DNA of 64,000 nucleotides from positions 23,396,996 through 23,460,995 of the forward strand of contig NC_050467.1 in assembly GCF_013373865.1 (NCBI RefSeq), read 5' to 3'. This document shows, in pieces, positions 48,789 to 61,182 of the stretch. This stretch comes from Monomorium pharaonis. Taxonomy: Eukaryota; Arthropoda; Insecta; Hymenoptera; Formicidae. The notes below the pieces were generated by a model that worked only from the letters and a program-made list of their open reading frames with translations, was not told the origin of the DNA and ran no database searches. Positions within the stretch are counted from its first letter, which is position 1. Every line of letters begins with the position of its first letter. A program made the translations under genes and the position numbers.

Positions 48789-51639
48789 GCAAGAGTTTCT
48801 TTTTGCGTAAAAGGAAAAGTGCTCAAAGTACTGAAACTTGTAACCCGATAACTATATAATACGGTTTTGTATTAACTAACATTAACAAGCACTACTTGTG
48901 TCAGTAGGTGTAGCGTAATAATACGGCGAATTTTATTAAGGTTCTGAGAGTGTAGAATATTTTACTAATGGATCTTCTGTTTTACTCGCAATTTTATAAA
49001 AAAAAAGATAAGATAAGAAGTGATAGTAACACGTTGAATAATCATGTTTCGTATATTTATAGACATGTATTTATAGATTTCAATATTAATCGAGACACCG
49101 TCGAGACATGAATATTTATAAAGGAATTTGCGGGTCAGTCTGGTCGCGTTAATTTGCGGAAAGAAAAAAAAAAAGGCGAATATCGAATGCGCGCCTCGAT
49201 TTATTCAGCGGGGGATTTCTTTCGCCGCGATTTGACGAGCGACGCGAAATCTCGTTATTTTCACGATAATCGACGATCTCCACGACCTCTACTGCAGCTC
49301 CGTTTATAAGGCGAATACATAGGTAGGTAAGGATGGGAAAAAAAAGGAGAAAAAAGGAATGCGTTTCCGAGAGCAATTTACGGCGAAGCGACGCCATTTT
49401 TGCGGCTGTTACAGCGCGGGCGAGGTAAGCTCCGGTGAACATCGTAAGAAGAGAGAAGATGTGTGCTTATCGCATCTCTCGTACCTTTTACAGTATGCTC
49501 TATGCAGAATCTTTGCGCACACACTTATTACCATTTCTTTGTATGTGAAACAGGCGAAAATTTCTCTCTCTCTCTCTCTTTTTTATCGAGAAATTCTGCG
49601 CGGATTGTTCCGACGAAGTAGTATCATGAATAATCATCGTGAATTCATCATAGAAACGAATTGCTCACAAACTGCGGACGCGGCGATTTGGAGCCGAAGA
49701 GAAGAGATAACTCCCGTCTCTCGTCTCTTCTTTGAAAACGAAGGTTCAAACGGAACGTGGGGGACCGCCTCAAAGCGCATTAAGTTCGGAATTGGTCATT
49801 CCCGAGGCTGACGTGATCAACAGGTGAATGACTAATTTTAGCATTTTATCGCTATCGTTCGCCGTGGGCAGATAACAGGCGTTTTATGTAGCGTATTCAT
49901 GGACCGATTTGCATCATTTACAATCGCATGTCGTAGCGCGGGAGCCTGCATCCCGCCGACGACGCCGACGTCGCGACTTAGCGATTTTATTCGCCACATA
50001 TATAAATGAATTACAATGTATTCTGGGTCGATCGGCAATTATTTTTATCCGTGGAATTCCATACTTCTGTTACATTTTTCCCACCTTTGAAATGTCTAGA
50101 AGAAAATAAATTTGCACCCACCTGTCTTTTAACGATAACTGTCCAAGAAATGGAAGGACTAAAAGATTAAATTCTTCGCATCGCAATTGAGAAGTTCGCG
50201 AATTAATGCCCGATGAAATCGACCGTTTTTTCTTCATTAACGGATCACCGTAATTACCGTCGTTTCGCGCTCCGGGAGATTTGGAATGTAAAGTCGACAA
50301 CGCGCCATTTAATTTAACATTGTTTGTTAATAGCATAAGGACACGGTTTTTTAATTAAGCGAACTTATTTGACAAGATAACACAATCCACAAAGGGAAAG
50401 TTACAATGCGAAATTTACATGTATATCAACTATAAACACTAAAGTGTTTAAACGATATTGCAGTTATTTAATTACCTCGGGTTTTAAAGTACCCTATTTG
50501 TTATATCACAAAGTGCCGCAAAGAACCCTCACTTTTAATGTTAATGGCGGAAGTTTTGATAAGTTGGAGTCAACTTTTTGTTTAGAGGCACTTCCACAGA
50601 AAGCTATTATTCGTCACGACTACTTTATAGTCAGTCTTAATGATCTCGATAATTAAACATTGAATTAAAATTACGGAAGAGTAAGCGCGCCTCGAATGTC
50701 TTGTATGTTTAATAACTTACTTCTCAGTTTATCCAACTCGAGTAAGAGAAGGGAATAAAGATGAATGCTCTTTTCTGCAAAAAGTCTTTTTCCTCTTTCC
50801 ACAATTTTCAAAATCTTCAGCGATATTCACGAAGAAAAAACATACCTCCGAGTTGATTTAGCCGAGATGAATTGATAAGAATAGATTTATTCATCAGTTT
50901 AGCTTCCGTCGGCGGATTGAGAATTAATTCGCTCGAGTCTACCTCTCGATAAAATTCATAATTGAAATTGAAGAAAAAAGATCGTAGATAACATTGATAT
51001 CGTGTAAAATTCAAAACGAATTCTCTGTCAATTTTGTGGATCGATAAAAAGGTCAATTATAAGTATTTTCATTAATTTCGTGCGAAAAGAGAAGGGGGTG
51101 CAATCGTATTAGGCTTCGATAAGTATCGTGCCGATGGAATTAAAACTGTAATGGACTATCAATCGAATATCGAACATAAACGGTAGAAAATGCACTCCCT
51201 TCGTCAACATTCATAATGAATTCTCTCATTGCTGGCGGGCAAGTAATCATAGAGGTCCCGTAAAAGCGTTCGCGAAGACGATTTATCAGATAAAGTTGCT
51301 CTCCTCCGAGCAACGGATTACCTCGTTCTCGCTCGAATCGCTCTCTTCCGGGAGAAAGATCGGCCCCAATTTTTCCCCCGCTGCTTTCGATCGCGCGGGT
51401 ATTCTATTCCATTAACGCGTAAATTTGTCCCGCGGACGGAGATGAGACATTTTTCATTGGCGGTCCGCACGCACTCCTGAGAAAGTAAATGATTCGCTTA
51501 CAAGGGAGGGCGCGAGGTCAATTAATCCGAAGAGAAGAGCGAGCCATCGGTACGACGGGATTAATTAAGCCGAATTAAAGCGGTATTTAACGGAGTCTGG
51601 ATGCGCGGGGCAGAGAGACCTGCGACGAAAAAAAAAGAA

Positions 51640-51960
51640 AAAAAAATCGCGGCTTTGGTTGACTGACCGGCGAGAGATGCGTTTCGTCATCGTCGTCATC
51701 GTTCCCGTCGTGTTGTTGCGACTGGCGGCTCATTCGACAGTTTGCAGCTGCAAATTGACACAGGCTGACGTCATCCTCTCATAAAAATAGGCGCGTTTCT
51801 GCCGAGGCGGCTGCCGCGCTGCAGTGGCATGGCTCTAACTACGGGGCCCAATTAAAACCTAACAACATCGGGCCCTTAGAGAAATATCGTCACTGATTAA
51901 TTGGTACAATAACGCGAGCTCTAAGACATAATCCTCGGAATCCGCAGCGACGATGCATCG
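51640..51960. promoter_or_regulatory. Candidate regulatory block with a perfect CRE in intron 1
   Basis: A CpG-rich block with the palindromic cAMP-response element TGACGTCA at 51766-51773, a CAGCTG E-box about 20 bases before it, and two GGGCCC palindromes (51844-51849 and 51870-51875) around CAATTAAAACCTAACAAC. Such density of non-repetitive motifs suggests an enhancer or internal promoter about 2.7 kb downstream of the first coding exon. There is no direct evidence of function. Confidence 0.35.
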
Positions 51961-54179
51961 CGAGGTCGATGCGCTTTCTCACTTTTACGTCTAATTAACG
52001 CGTCGTTTAATGCATTCGATTCTTCATCCGTAGAGTTTATAACAAATTCACGGATTTATAGCAAATGTCAGTTTTCTACAACAAAAAAAAAAAAACATTG
52101 CTTGATACGTGGAGAGAAAAATTTACAGACTCCTCTTCGTGCATTTTCAAAACATATTTTTATAATTTGTAACGCTGAAAATATATTTTCCAGTCACCAG
52201 AGATTTCTTATCGTCTCTCTCTCTCATATATCGTCGATATAATATTCGTAGTAGAATATTCTGAAATATTCAAAAGCTTTATGGAATCTACGAGAGGATG
52301 TACCTCAATGTATTTAAAAACTTTTTCAAAACTTTTATAAATGCTATACCCTGAAATATTTTATCGAGATTCTATAAATCATTGAGAAGTGATATAATTC
52401 ATTTCATCTTCAAAATGTTCCTTTTATACGCATATTATTCAGCATAAATAACGCAGAGATCCCGTCTTTGCATACATATATTGCATACAATACGTTGCGT
52501 ATGTTTATCCCGCGTTATCCCCCTGAATTTGTTTTCATTTAAATGCGAAAATCGGCTTAAGTCCAATAAGGGTGAAATCCGTTTGTTGCACAAATCCAGG
52601 GATGCTTTTGACACAGGGAATCTTCTTGAATCGCGTTGGTGGCCAACAGGTAGATTAATTGCCTTGTATGTCGATTTGATCCTCTTTTTAAAATCGGAAA
52701 GGAAAAAGTGGCTCTCAAAGCGAATCAGCAAGTAGAAACGAAAGTCTCTAGACGAGCGAGATTATCGACGTTTCCATTGAAAATTAAACTGAGCTACGTG
52801 TTCGAGGGCACTTTCCACGTTCTTATTTCTTTCTCTGTTTCTCCCGTTTTTTCTCTTTTCTTCTGTTTTTTCGCGCTTTCCATCACCACAAATGAGTATC
52901 GAATATAACTATACAAGTCCGCGAAACAAATATCTGGTTGTCGAGAAGTGGCAGTGCTTTATTGAAAACTTGAATCATTAGAGACGCACACACATACCGA
53001 CGTAAACTTTCTATCGTATATTCATATTTCGGAAGTTTGACGCTTGCGATAAATAATATAAAATCACGATATACGTTGTACGACTTATAGTAACCACCTG
53101 TGTGTTTAAAGCTGTTTCGACTATGTTTCGCGACGAGCTATACGTACGGCAAACAACTTTACGAATCACTTTTCTTGATATATGGGCCTCCCGACTTCAC
53201 GCACAATTTATCGTTCATGTCGTGTGCTATACTTCTTTACCAGCGCCAGTCTTTCCATAAATTCTTAAACTTCAATCTATCTTCAAAATTTTTACTCTAG
53301 TACTCAAGAGATTAAGCGTTTTTTTAAGTGGTAATAACGAAACATTTTTTTTTTTATAATAAAAACGAAGAAAAAATATACATGAAGCAAATAAAATTTA
53401 TTTGTTGTATCTAATAAATTTTCTAATTGTAATATTAAATATAACCATAAGAACAATAGAAAAATATCTTATGTAACTTTTAGAAAATACAAAAAAGATT
53501 AGATTTTTTTTAACTTTAGCTTAATCCCTTAAATACATGCATAATTGATTAAAAATATTTACTATATTTAGAACTCTTACAATGAATTAAGAGAAGTAGC
53601 TCATAATTAACGTAATTAAATAAAAACACAAAAAAAATGGTAAATATATTGTATCATAAATATTTAAAACTCTTTATATTTAGTATAACATGTTAAATAA
53701 AACATTTAAAGCAAATAAAGTTAGCAAAATTCGATATTTAAAGCTTAACAAATTTGACATTAAGTATTTGCTGAACGTAATCGAGAATCCCAGCGCATGT
53801 TTAAAATATTATTTATATTATTCATCTCTTCAAATATTTCAATGCATAAATTATTATGAATTTTTAAAGATTACCGTGTCAGGTCAAAATCAAGTGCGAA
53901 GAGCGCAAAATCATCTGTGCAATCTTTTAAACAATTATGTTTTTACAGTTCGAGAGAATATCGAATCTCACGTACAAAAGAACTTCTGGAACTCTTTAAT
54001 ATAAAATTTCGAACTCGTGTAGTCTGTCGGAACGCGCTGCGTCTCTCGATTACGTTGGGAGTGAAGAGTGACAGTAGTCGAGGGAAATAGAAAAGTAAAG
54101 TAAAGGCGAAGACAAAGGAAAATAGAGAGGAGGACAAAGCAGGAAAGAAGATATGGAAGACGTAAACGTATTGTGCGAC

Positions 54180-54642
54180 CTGCTGTCTTGTTGGTGTAGA
54201 ACTCGAACGCGTACAAGGGCCCCTTAATGCTGGAGCAGTTTGAGTCACGAAAGTCCACCTTGATGTTCCATCCCGGTAAAGGTCCCCTGGGTGAGCTGAC
54301 GTATTTCACAGCTAGCAGTACCGCTGGCAGTACTCTCTGCAGACTCTGTTCGTGGCGAGGATCGCCCGGCACGATCACTGCCAGTCTCACCTCCTTCTTG
54401 GGTCTCACCATCTGCATACCCCCGACGCACTCCCTAAGGTCACCAGCCGGCTTCGTCGTGGCCATCGTCATTCCCGTCCCTACCGTTGTCGTCGTCGCCG
54501 TCGTCGGCGATGCTCTCGTCATAATCATCGTCGTGGTCAGGTCGATACTCGCACAATGACCCGCGCACAAACCCGACAGAGTCAGCGTCAATCGCACTAA
54601 AACACCATTCACGCACCACCGCTTTCTCGTCCGCGACGCCAT
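54180..54642 (-). CDS. Receptor guanylate cyclase, coding exon 1 (signal peptide, Thr-rich linker, start of ligand-binding domain)
   Basis: First coding exon of a natriuretic-peptide-receptor-like membrane guanylate cyclase, residues 1-154 plus one base. The start ATG at 54642 is the first Met after an in-frame TAA at 54658-54660. Residues about 12-30 form a hydrophobic signal-peptide-like stretch after a basic start (MASRTRKRW). Residues 36-63 are a Thr-rich low-complexity linker, probably O-glycosylated. From about residue 83 the sequence resembles the first lobe of the periplasmic-binding-protein-like ectodomain (EVRLAVIVPGD, then VDFRDSNC with C136). Sequons N135-C-S and N151-K-T are visible. 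The exon ends GCAG with donor gtcgca at 54179, leaving one base (G) that pairs with AT of exon 2 to make Asp155. The donor is not a perfect consensus, but the join gives the family sequence DAFLGPVCEY. An untranslated exon further upstream is possible and cannot be seen. Confidence 0.88.
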
Positions 54643-55400
54643 CGCGTCCTCCTGACGTTACGTTACACCTTTATCTCGACGGGACTATCTGTCTAATTAT
54701 TGCGCGTCGCGAAGCATTTTCCGCACTGGGGTCGGTTACGCGAGAGGAAGAACGAGTCACTCGCGGCTGCTCGTGGTCCATTCGGATAGCCGTTCGCAAC
54801 GCGTTTTGATATTACATCGAGTCTCACTTGGAGCATCCCGACCGCAGCGTATCTTGCAGCAGCGTGGTTCAAGCCTCCGTTGCATATAATGCGCCTGCTG
54901 TGATTCATATCTTGTTGAGTTTGCATCCAACGCGATGATAATGAAAGGAATAAAAAGGTCAGCGGCTCATATTTTCGAATTTTCTTTTTGCTACGTTTTA
55001 TTAAACACGTTTTCATATATAGTGATGTGCATCCCTTTGTTCTTTCCAGAGAGACAATACGCCGATTGTCCTTCGTGATTTTGATGGACGTGTATTGTAT
55101 TTTTATTTGTCTTCATTTTTCGCCATTTTCATTATGCATGTGAGCACACGTCTTCATTCACGAGAGAGAGCTTCTGAAATTTTGCGTGTATCAATGTCCT
55201 GAGATAATTGATGTAGATAATCTCGTTTCTCCTTTAAAGTGTTAGATTTTCGCTTGAGGGGTTCATTGCAGTTCCTGGCGCGGTCCAATTTAACTTCGAC
55301 GAAACGACAATCATTAGACATCTTGACCATCACACTTCACTAATTACGAAACACGCACGTGCTCTTTAGGAGCTCGGTTGCGACACAGGTCCGAAATTAG
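54643..55400 (-). promoter_or_regulatory. CpG-rich 5' flank of the receptor cyclase (5' UTR and/or promoter)
   Basis: DNA directly upstream of the start codon is rich in CpG to about 54.85 kb and then becomes more AT-rich. It should contain the 5' UTR and perhaps the promoter, but I see no convincing TATA box or initiator. An untranslated upstream exon cannot be excluded. Confidence 0.35.
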
Positions 55401-58400
55401 AAAGTGAGAGATGTTTTGATTAATTTCGTTACACATAATCCGTTTTGGTTGCTACATTGTAACTTAGTACATTTAGCATCTACATTTTAAGTTTACTAAG
55501 AATTATAAGATATCACTATTTTATTTTTAATTTTATAAGTTCAAAAATTGCTCTCGTTCTCATCTGAAAAATGATATGCAAGAGCTATTCAGCAATGTTA
55601 TCCTGAAAAATGCACTTGCAGAACCACAGAAATAAACTTCCCTTCAATGATAGCATAATATATTGTCGCTACATATATCTCTAATATTTTCTTTGCGTTT
55701 TGCAGAAGACACAAGAGAATTCGTACGTACGATTTCTTATCAAAATAAGAAATTATGTTTCGATGATTTTAAGCTAACTTTGAATAATTCGTCCATATTA
55801 TATAATAAATGAAATAAACCATATTACATGGTTCGATTTTTTCGAATAAGATTAGTATTAAATCAATTTTGTAAAAATCCCAATCTTCTATATTTCCTTC
55901 CGGCATCAAATATCCGAATATCCATAATAAAAACAAGTTAATCTGACGCGTGGTTATCTGATCCTTTCATTAAATTAACCCTCGAATTATTTAGTAAACT
56001 AATGGTTTCGGTGTTATAAAGAAACTCGACACGATACAAGTAGCTAAATAATATGGCACATGAAGTGGATCGTTTCATCAAAGTCTAAAGTAGGAATTTA
56101 TTCCAATGCCTTGGGTATTCGGGTGACTTTCTTATTTCAGAGCCGGGACATGCGACCTAAAAGTCGTCGACAGACCTTTTACTCCGCGAAAAAGTAATGG
56201 GGATAGGTAGCATCTCCTCTATCTGCGTCTCTCAGTTTTCACGCCGGGCTTTTAGCCCGCGCGCGTAAAAGAGAACAGAAATGCCAAATGGAACGCATCT
56301 TTTGAATTAGGGATGGAAGAATGATGTTATTACACGAAGCAGACAGAGTCGGACAAACGGGACGTACGTGACCGAGCATGTCAAAACTTCTTCGAGCCGC
56401 GATAGACGGGCGTCATGTAACTTTTGACTCGCGACTGCCACGGCGAGATGTAATCTAACTTTCGCGCGAGTGCCGTATAAAACGAACAACATGCGCTTAG
56501 ATTATTATTCTTTTATCTTGCGACGACTCCGTAATTTTGTGTATAATTACGCTCTTTCAAAAGTTTAAAGCTGCTCGCTCGTATATTAATGAACACTGTG
56601 GCAGCATTTACAGTCAAGTCTAAGTTATATCATTCTGTCACAATTATTAATTAAGGTTATTTGCTTTAATATGTACACAGAGAGAAGCTTCTCATGAAAT
56701 TTACCCCGAAAATCACCGTAAGCTAACATTACATTTCGAAAAGTTTTATATGATTGTCTCTGGTTTATTAATATCTACTACACACATTTTATTAGAATTT
56801 TATACGATTAATAATACTGGTCAGTATCAACAAATACTGACAATATAATTGATCGTGTGTGATTAATATTGAGGGACTGATATAGAATATTGATGGTGAT
56901 TCAAAGTTTTTGATTCTCTAACATCACTATTGCTGCGTGGTAAAGATATTGACAGCGATAATGATTGTGTGAAGAGGACGCGTCAGTATTTCCGTCAGTA
57001 TAATTCCATAATCATGAATGACATAATCGCAAAAATAATAATCTCAGATTGTAAAAATATTGATGGATATTGACAGTATTACCGACTTAACATTACTGAT
57101 CCATATATATTGATCCTTATTATATTTTATTAGTAAAATATAAAATGTTTGATTATTTTTAATAAACTTATATATAATAAAATTTCCATCATTTTAACGA
57201 ATGCGAGATAAATCAAAAGGTCATGCTGCTAGTTCAATCGCATAATAAAAAGAGGCAGGGGAAACGGATTACATTCTGTATAATTTACTGGAATTTTTTT
57301 TTATTTCGTTGAATTAATACTTGATTCATTGCTACTCGGCACGTGTTCGATCATAACGTACATGTACATTTTATGCATATATTTCGCATGATAAAAATAC
57401 GAGTGTTCACATAGGAACGCTACACCGAAGACACGGGTGACATCTCGGATGACGCAGATTACGCGATTACGTGCCAATAAGTCACGGGAAAAAATTCTCG
57501 TAATTGTCCGTAACACGCTGTCGTTACAGTTTAAACACGAGTAACGTGTTGCAGCATTAACAACGCAAAAAGTCCGGATGATACATTATAGTTTGCGTCA
57601 CTGCACAATTTAACTTTGCGGTAAAACAATCCCTGCGCTTTGAAGGTTTGTAACAAGCTTTCGTAATCGCACATTTCGTTACAAGTCGGCATTGATCGAT
57701 CTCAAAGACGTAGAGCGATGACTTTCACTTGATCCACATTCACACTCCGCAATCAACGGTAGGACATAGAAAATCGTGTCGCTAGTTGAAACTCACAAGT
57801 TAGTGCTCACGAAGTTTTTGATATATCCGATAATGGCTTCATTACGTGGTTGGGTGTCTCCGAAAATGAAAATTAATTACAGCAGAGTCTCGGATTTGAC
57901 CCGGATTCTCAGAGTCGAACCGACAACCTAACTTAATTCGTATTTAATTATAAGGATAGCATCCGTCTAGGAAGGAAGCGTCAAAATTGATTCTCAAATT
58001 GAGTAATTTTGTAATAGTAAAGAGATTTTGAAAAAATATGCAAAACATTATCGTTTGCGCAGATTTGACAGAGGAAAAAAAACGTGAGAGAGTTTAAAAA
58101 ATACAGATTTATTTTATCTATCTCTATGTAAATTGAAACTTTTTTATTAAAAACTAATTTGGCTAACCACTAGTTAAATAAGAAGTATGCTAAAAGATAA
58201 CTGAATCTCTAACTTAAATAAACTCTTTGAAATGAATTCTTGGTTTCAAAATAATTCATAATTGAAAAATCGCCTTATTGAAAACGAGATGGGAGCGTGT
58301 GCCTCAATTCGCGATAGTTAGCTGAATATTCATAAACTTATGCAAAAGGATGATGCTGCAACAAGTGGTACTTTCAACGAGTTTTCATCAAATCCTGTTC

Positions 58401-59149
58401 TTTGAGGTTCTGATCGATTTATAAAATATTACCGCGATTTATAAAATATTCCAGCTAGGAACTTCACAATTAAAGAGACTTATAATTAACCCTCGAAATG
58501 TCTTTCGCTGCAAATAGTTTTAAAGAAAAAAGATAGTAACGTCTTAAGTAGGGAACATTAACCAAGTAGCGGCAAGAGAAATAAGTGGATTGAGTCTACG
58601 GTGCAAAAGAGATAAGCTTCCTTGGAAACGAGAACCAAATATTGCCGGCAAGAACAGGATATTTCAAAAGAACACTTTATTGTGTTAGGCAAAGGGCAAA
58701 AGTTTCAAATTAATAACGAATACAGAGTTTTCGCGGCAAGAACAAAATGCAATTGGCATTTTGAAGTAATTATTATCCGATCTGATAAAATTTTAACTGT
58801 CAAAATTTGAAACTCATTAACAGAGTGAAATGTTTCAGTCCATAAATGATACGTATACGGATCACGTTTTTGATATGGTAAATGCGCAATTGCGTGCATC
58901 ACTTATAATAAATATTAGTACAAATGTACACCAGCCTATCCTATGAATAATTCTCTTACACGTTTATCGGGTGATTAATGCGCAACGAACGATATGTAAT
59001 TAATATAAACAGTTCTGTATAATTTATAGGCAAATCGGATTGGAAATCGTTCAATTTTTAAGGCACCATCGCAATTATAAATATAATTGCATACAATAGA
59101 ACATATCAAAACGAAGAGAATCTGCACGGTAATTACGTATCGCGGACTG

Positions 59150-59700
59150 CAATTATCCCCGTCATTACGTCGCGACGTTATGCCATTAGTAGATTTTGTG
59201 CTGTGAGACCATTTTTGGGTCACGAATTTACTTCGGGAGTAATCCCAGTTTTCAAATGGCACCACTTGCGACTTTTATTCTCGCATTCCGTGGCGCAAAC
59301 TGCCGGGGCTAGCTTTGTCGAAGTTCAAACGGAGGGAAACGGCGAATTAACGATCATCGGATCAGTGGAAATTCGCACACAGGCGAGGTTAATTAGCAAC
59401 CGCCGAGCAACGAGTCGGTTAATTAAATCACGCTTGACAGGACTTATTAAAGACCGTCGGCAGAACCCTCATGTCCCTCGCCTCCCTGAAGAACGGATGT
59501 GACGTCCAAATAAATATTACGATCATTATCGAGGAATCGTAATGACAATCGAGCCGATGAAAACGTCCGCCGGTATTTACCGTTGATGAATTTAATCAAA
59601 TCTGCGCCATCGTCCGCAAAGGAACGCGTTTCTGTCAAACGTGCTTAAGCGAAATGCAATCGGGGGCGTATCGTGTTAATGCCGATATAAAATTAATTAT
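59150..59700. promoter_or_regulatory. CpG-rich candidate regulatory block upstream of the gene
   Basis: About 0.55 kb of CpG-rich DNA with repeated homeodomain-type sites (GGTTAATTAGCAACC and GGTTAATTAAATC near 59389-59430), about 4.6 kb upstream of the receptor start codon. It is a candidate enhancer by composition and motif content only. Confidence 0.3.
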
Positions 59701-60855
59701 GAACCGGATAACGGAACGCGAATCACGTTGCGGTGCGAAGACTGCTTTATTTGTGACGCTATATCTTGCTTTACACGTTTGCTCGCGTGAACTCTATCCG
59801 CGCCGCGTGTATGAATATCAAATGCGCAAATCGTCAAAAGCTTTGTACGGTCTCTGAGTGGCGTGCTTTACACGTTCGGCATTCACTCGGAATGTGCATC
59901 GTCGGCACAAAACAGCAATATACGTAATGCATACGACATGCGCGCAGTTTTTGAGGAGCTTATTGCTCTTGATTTTATTTTGCAAGCCCTTTTCCTTTAA
60001 TTATCGTTTGTCAATATTTGTAAGCGCAAATATGACAGAAAACTCACTCAAAAATCTAAAAAATTATTTCTCTCTGCAGTACCGAGAAATTTATTATGTA
60101 TCTTTGGATCTCAATTTATTTTTAATTTTAAGATGTACGAGTTTAATTAAGTGGCATGAACATACCGCAAAAAAAATTCGTTACAATCGCGTGTAAGTGA
60201 TGCGATCACTTTTTTTTTTTAAGTACTCGTACAAGCACATCTCAATATTACTCGCGATATAGTTAATCCTATACTGAGCCATTAACCGTGACGCAATTTA
60301 GCGCAACTTAATGCACAGACGAGACATAATTGCGAAATATGCTCGAAAGCTGCTGGTAGCTTTTAACGCGGACCGCATCATAAAGCGCAGTGAAAAATTT
60401 CCCGAAAAGTGCTTGGCGCTCAAGTTACGATGCCATAAAAAAATTCCGCGCGCAGCGCGACGACTTTATCCCGTATTTCTCAACTTTGTGGCTCGTATCT
60501 GCCCCGTTTGGATCTCGGCGACGGAATTCTGTTGGGCCACCCCGCGAACGTACCGTCATCTTTTATCTCGACGTGTTGTTACGCGAGGCAGACATCCAAT
60601 GTCACGCAAGTAACTTCAAGAAACTCTTGTAAGTGCGTGTTTTCCCGTCGCTACGATCCGAAGAGAAAAGTTCGGGGGACTATTTGCTTCCGTGAATTTC
60701 TGTTTTTTTTTTCACTGAAAGCTTAGAATTTAATCATATACCAACGTGGTTTTTTACATATTTTTCTTCTTTTTTTATTTTCTACTTTACTACTTATTTA
60801 ATATTCTGATGACATTATCGATCGTTATTATTTTTATCTTATTTACATATATATA

Positions 60856-61182
60856 GAGCTCGCGTTTTGCGTGTCCTCTTTTCTCTAAAGCCCATTTTCT
60901 ACTGAATTCGATTTTACAGGATGTATACTATACTGTATCGAATTTGTATATACATATATATATAAGCTTTTTTGACATCTTGTTTATTTATATAATTTTT
61001 TTAGTAAAAAGTTTTTAACAAAAGATTTTGCAAAAGATTTTAGCAAAATCAACATATTACATCCATGCAAATGGGTGAAAGATTGAGCGGAACAAACTCG
61101 ACACAGTAAAGTATACATCCTATAAAATCGAATTCAGTAGAAAATGGCTTTAGAGAAAAGAGGATATGCAAAACGTGAGCTC
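60856..61182. mobile_element. Palindromic MITE with TA target-site duplication
   Basis: A 327-base element whose arms (60856-60947 and about 61092-61182) are reverse complements with roughly eight differences over about 92 bases. The ends read GAGCTC...GAGCTC and are flanked by TA on both sides (60854-60855 and 61183-61184), the target-site duplication of Tc1/mariner-type elements. The 140-base middle is AT-rich with a short internal repeat (AAAAGATTTT twice) and no coding capacity. It is therefore a non-autonomous element, and if transcribed it would fold into a long hairpin. Confidence 0.8.

Larger units (their letters stand above)
39889..54179 (-). other. Intron 1 of the receptor cyclase (14.3 kb)
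   Basis: The largest intron in the window. CpG-rich blocks lie at about 40.4-42.4, 47.5-48.7 and 49.1-52.0 kb and alternate with strongly AT-rich DNA at about 43.5-47.4 and 53.3-54.0 kb. It contains the 85-base CT repeat at 48701-48785. No further coding exon was found: exons 1 and 2 join in phase and give an uninterrupted family sequence. Several 80-150 residue frames in the CpG-rich blocks show no protein signature. Confidence 0.8.

Noticed and set aside
48602..48826. Minus-strand frame with a long Arg-Glu repeat
   Set aside because: Produced by the TC microsatellite; no sequence outside the repeat supports a protein.
49359..49811. 150-residue plus-strand open frame, the second longest frame in the window
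   Set aside because: It lies in a CpG-rich, stop-poor block, includes a Ser-Leu repeat from a CT tract, and has no recognisable domain or splice support.
54227..54559. 110-residue plus-strand open frame over receptor exon 1
   Set aside because: It is antisense to a well-supported coding exon, and its Val/Ile runs mirror the Thr-rich tract.
57860..57935. tRNA-like phrases (a GGTTCGACTC and a CCGGGTCAAATCCG on the minus strand)
   Set aside because: I could not build an acceptor stem, anticodon arm and D arm at proper spacing around them.
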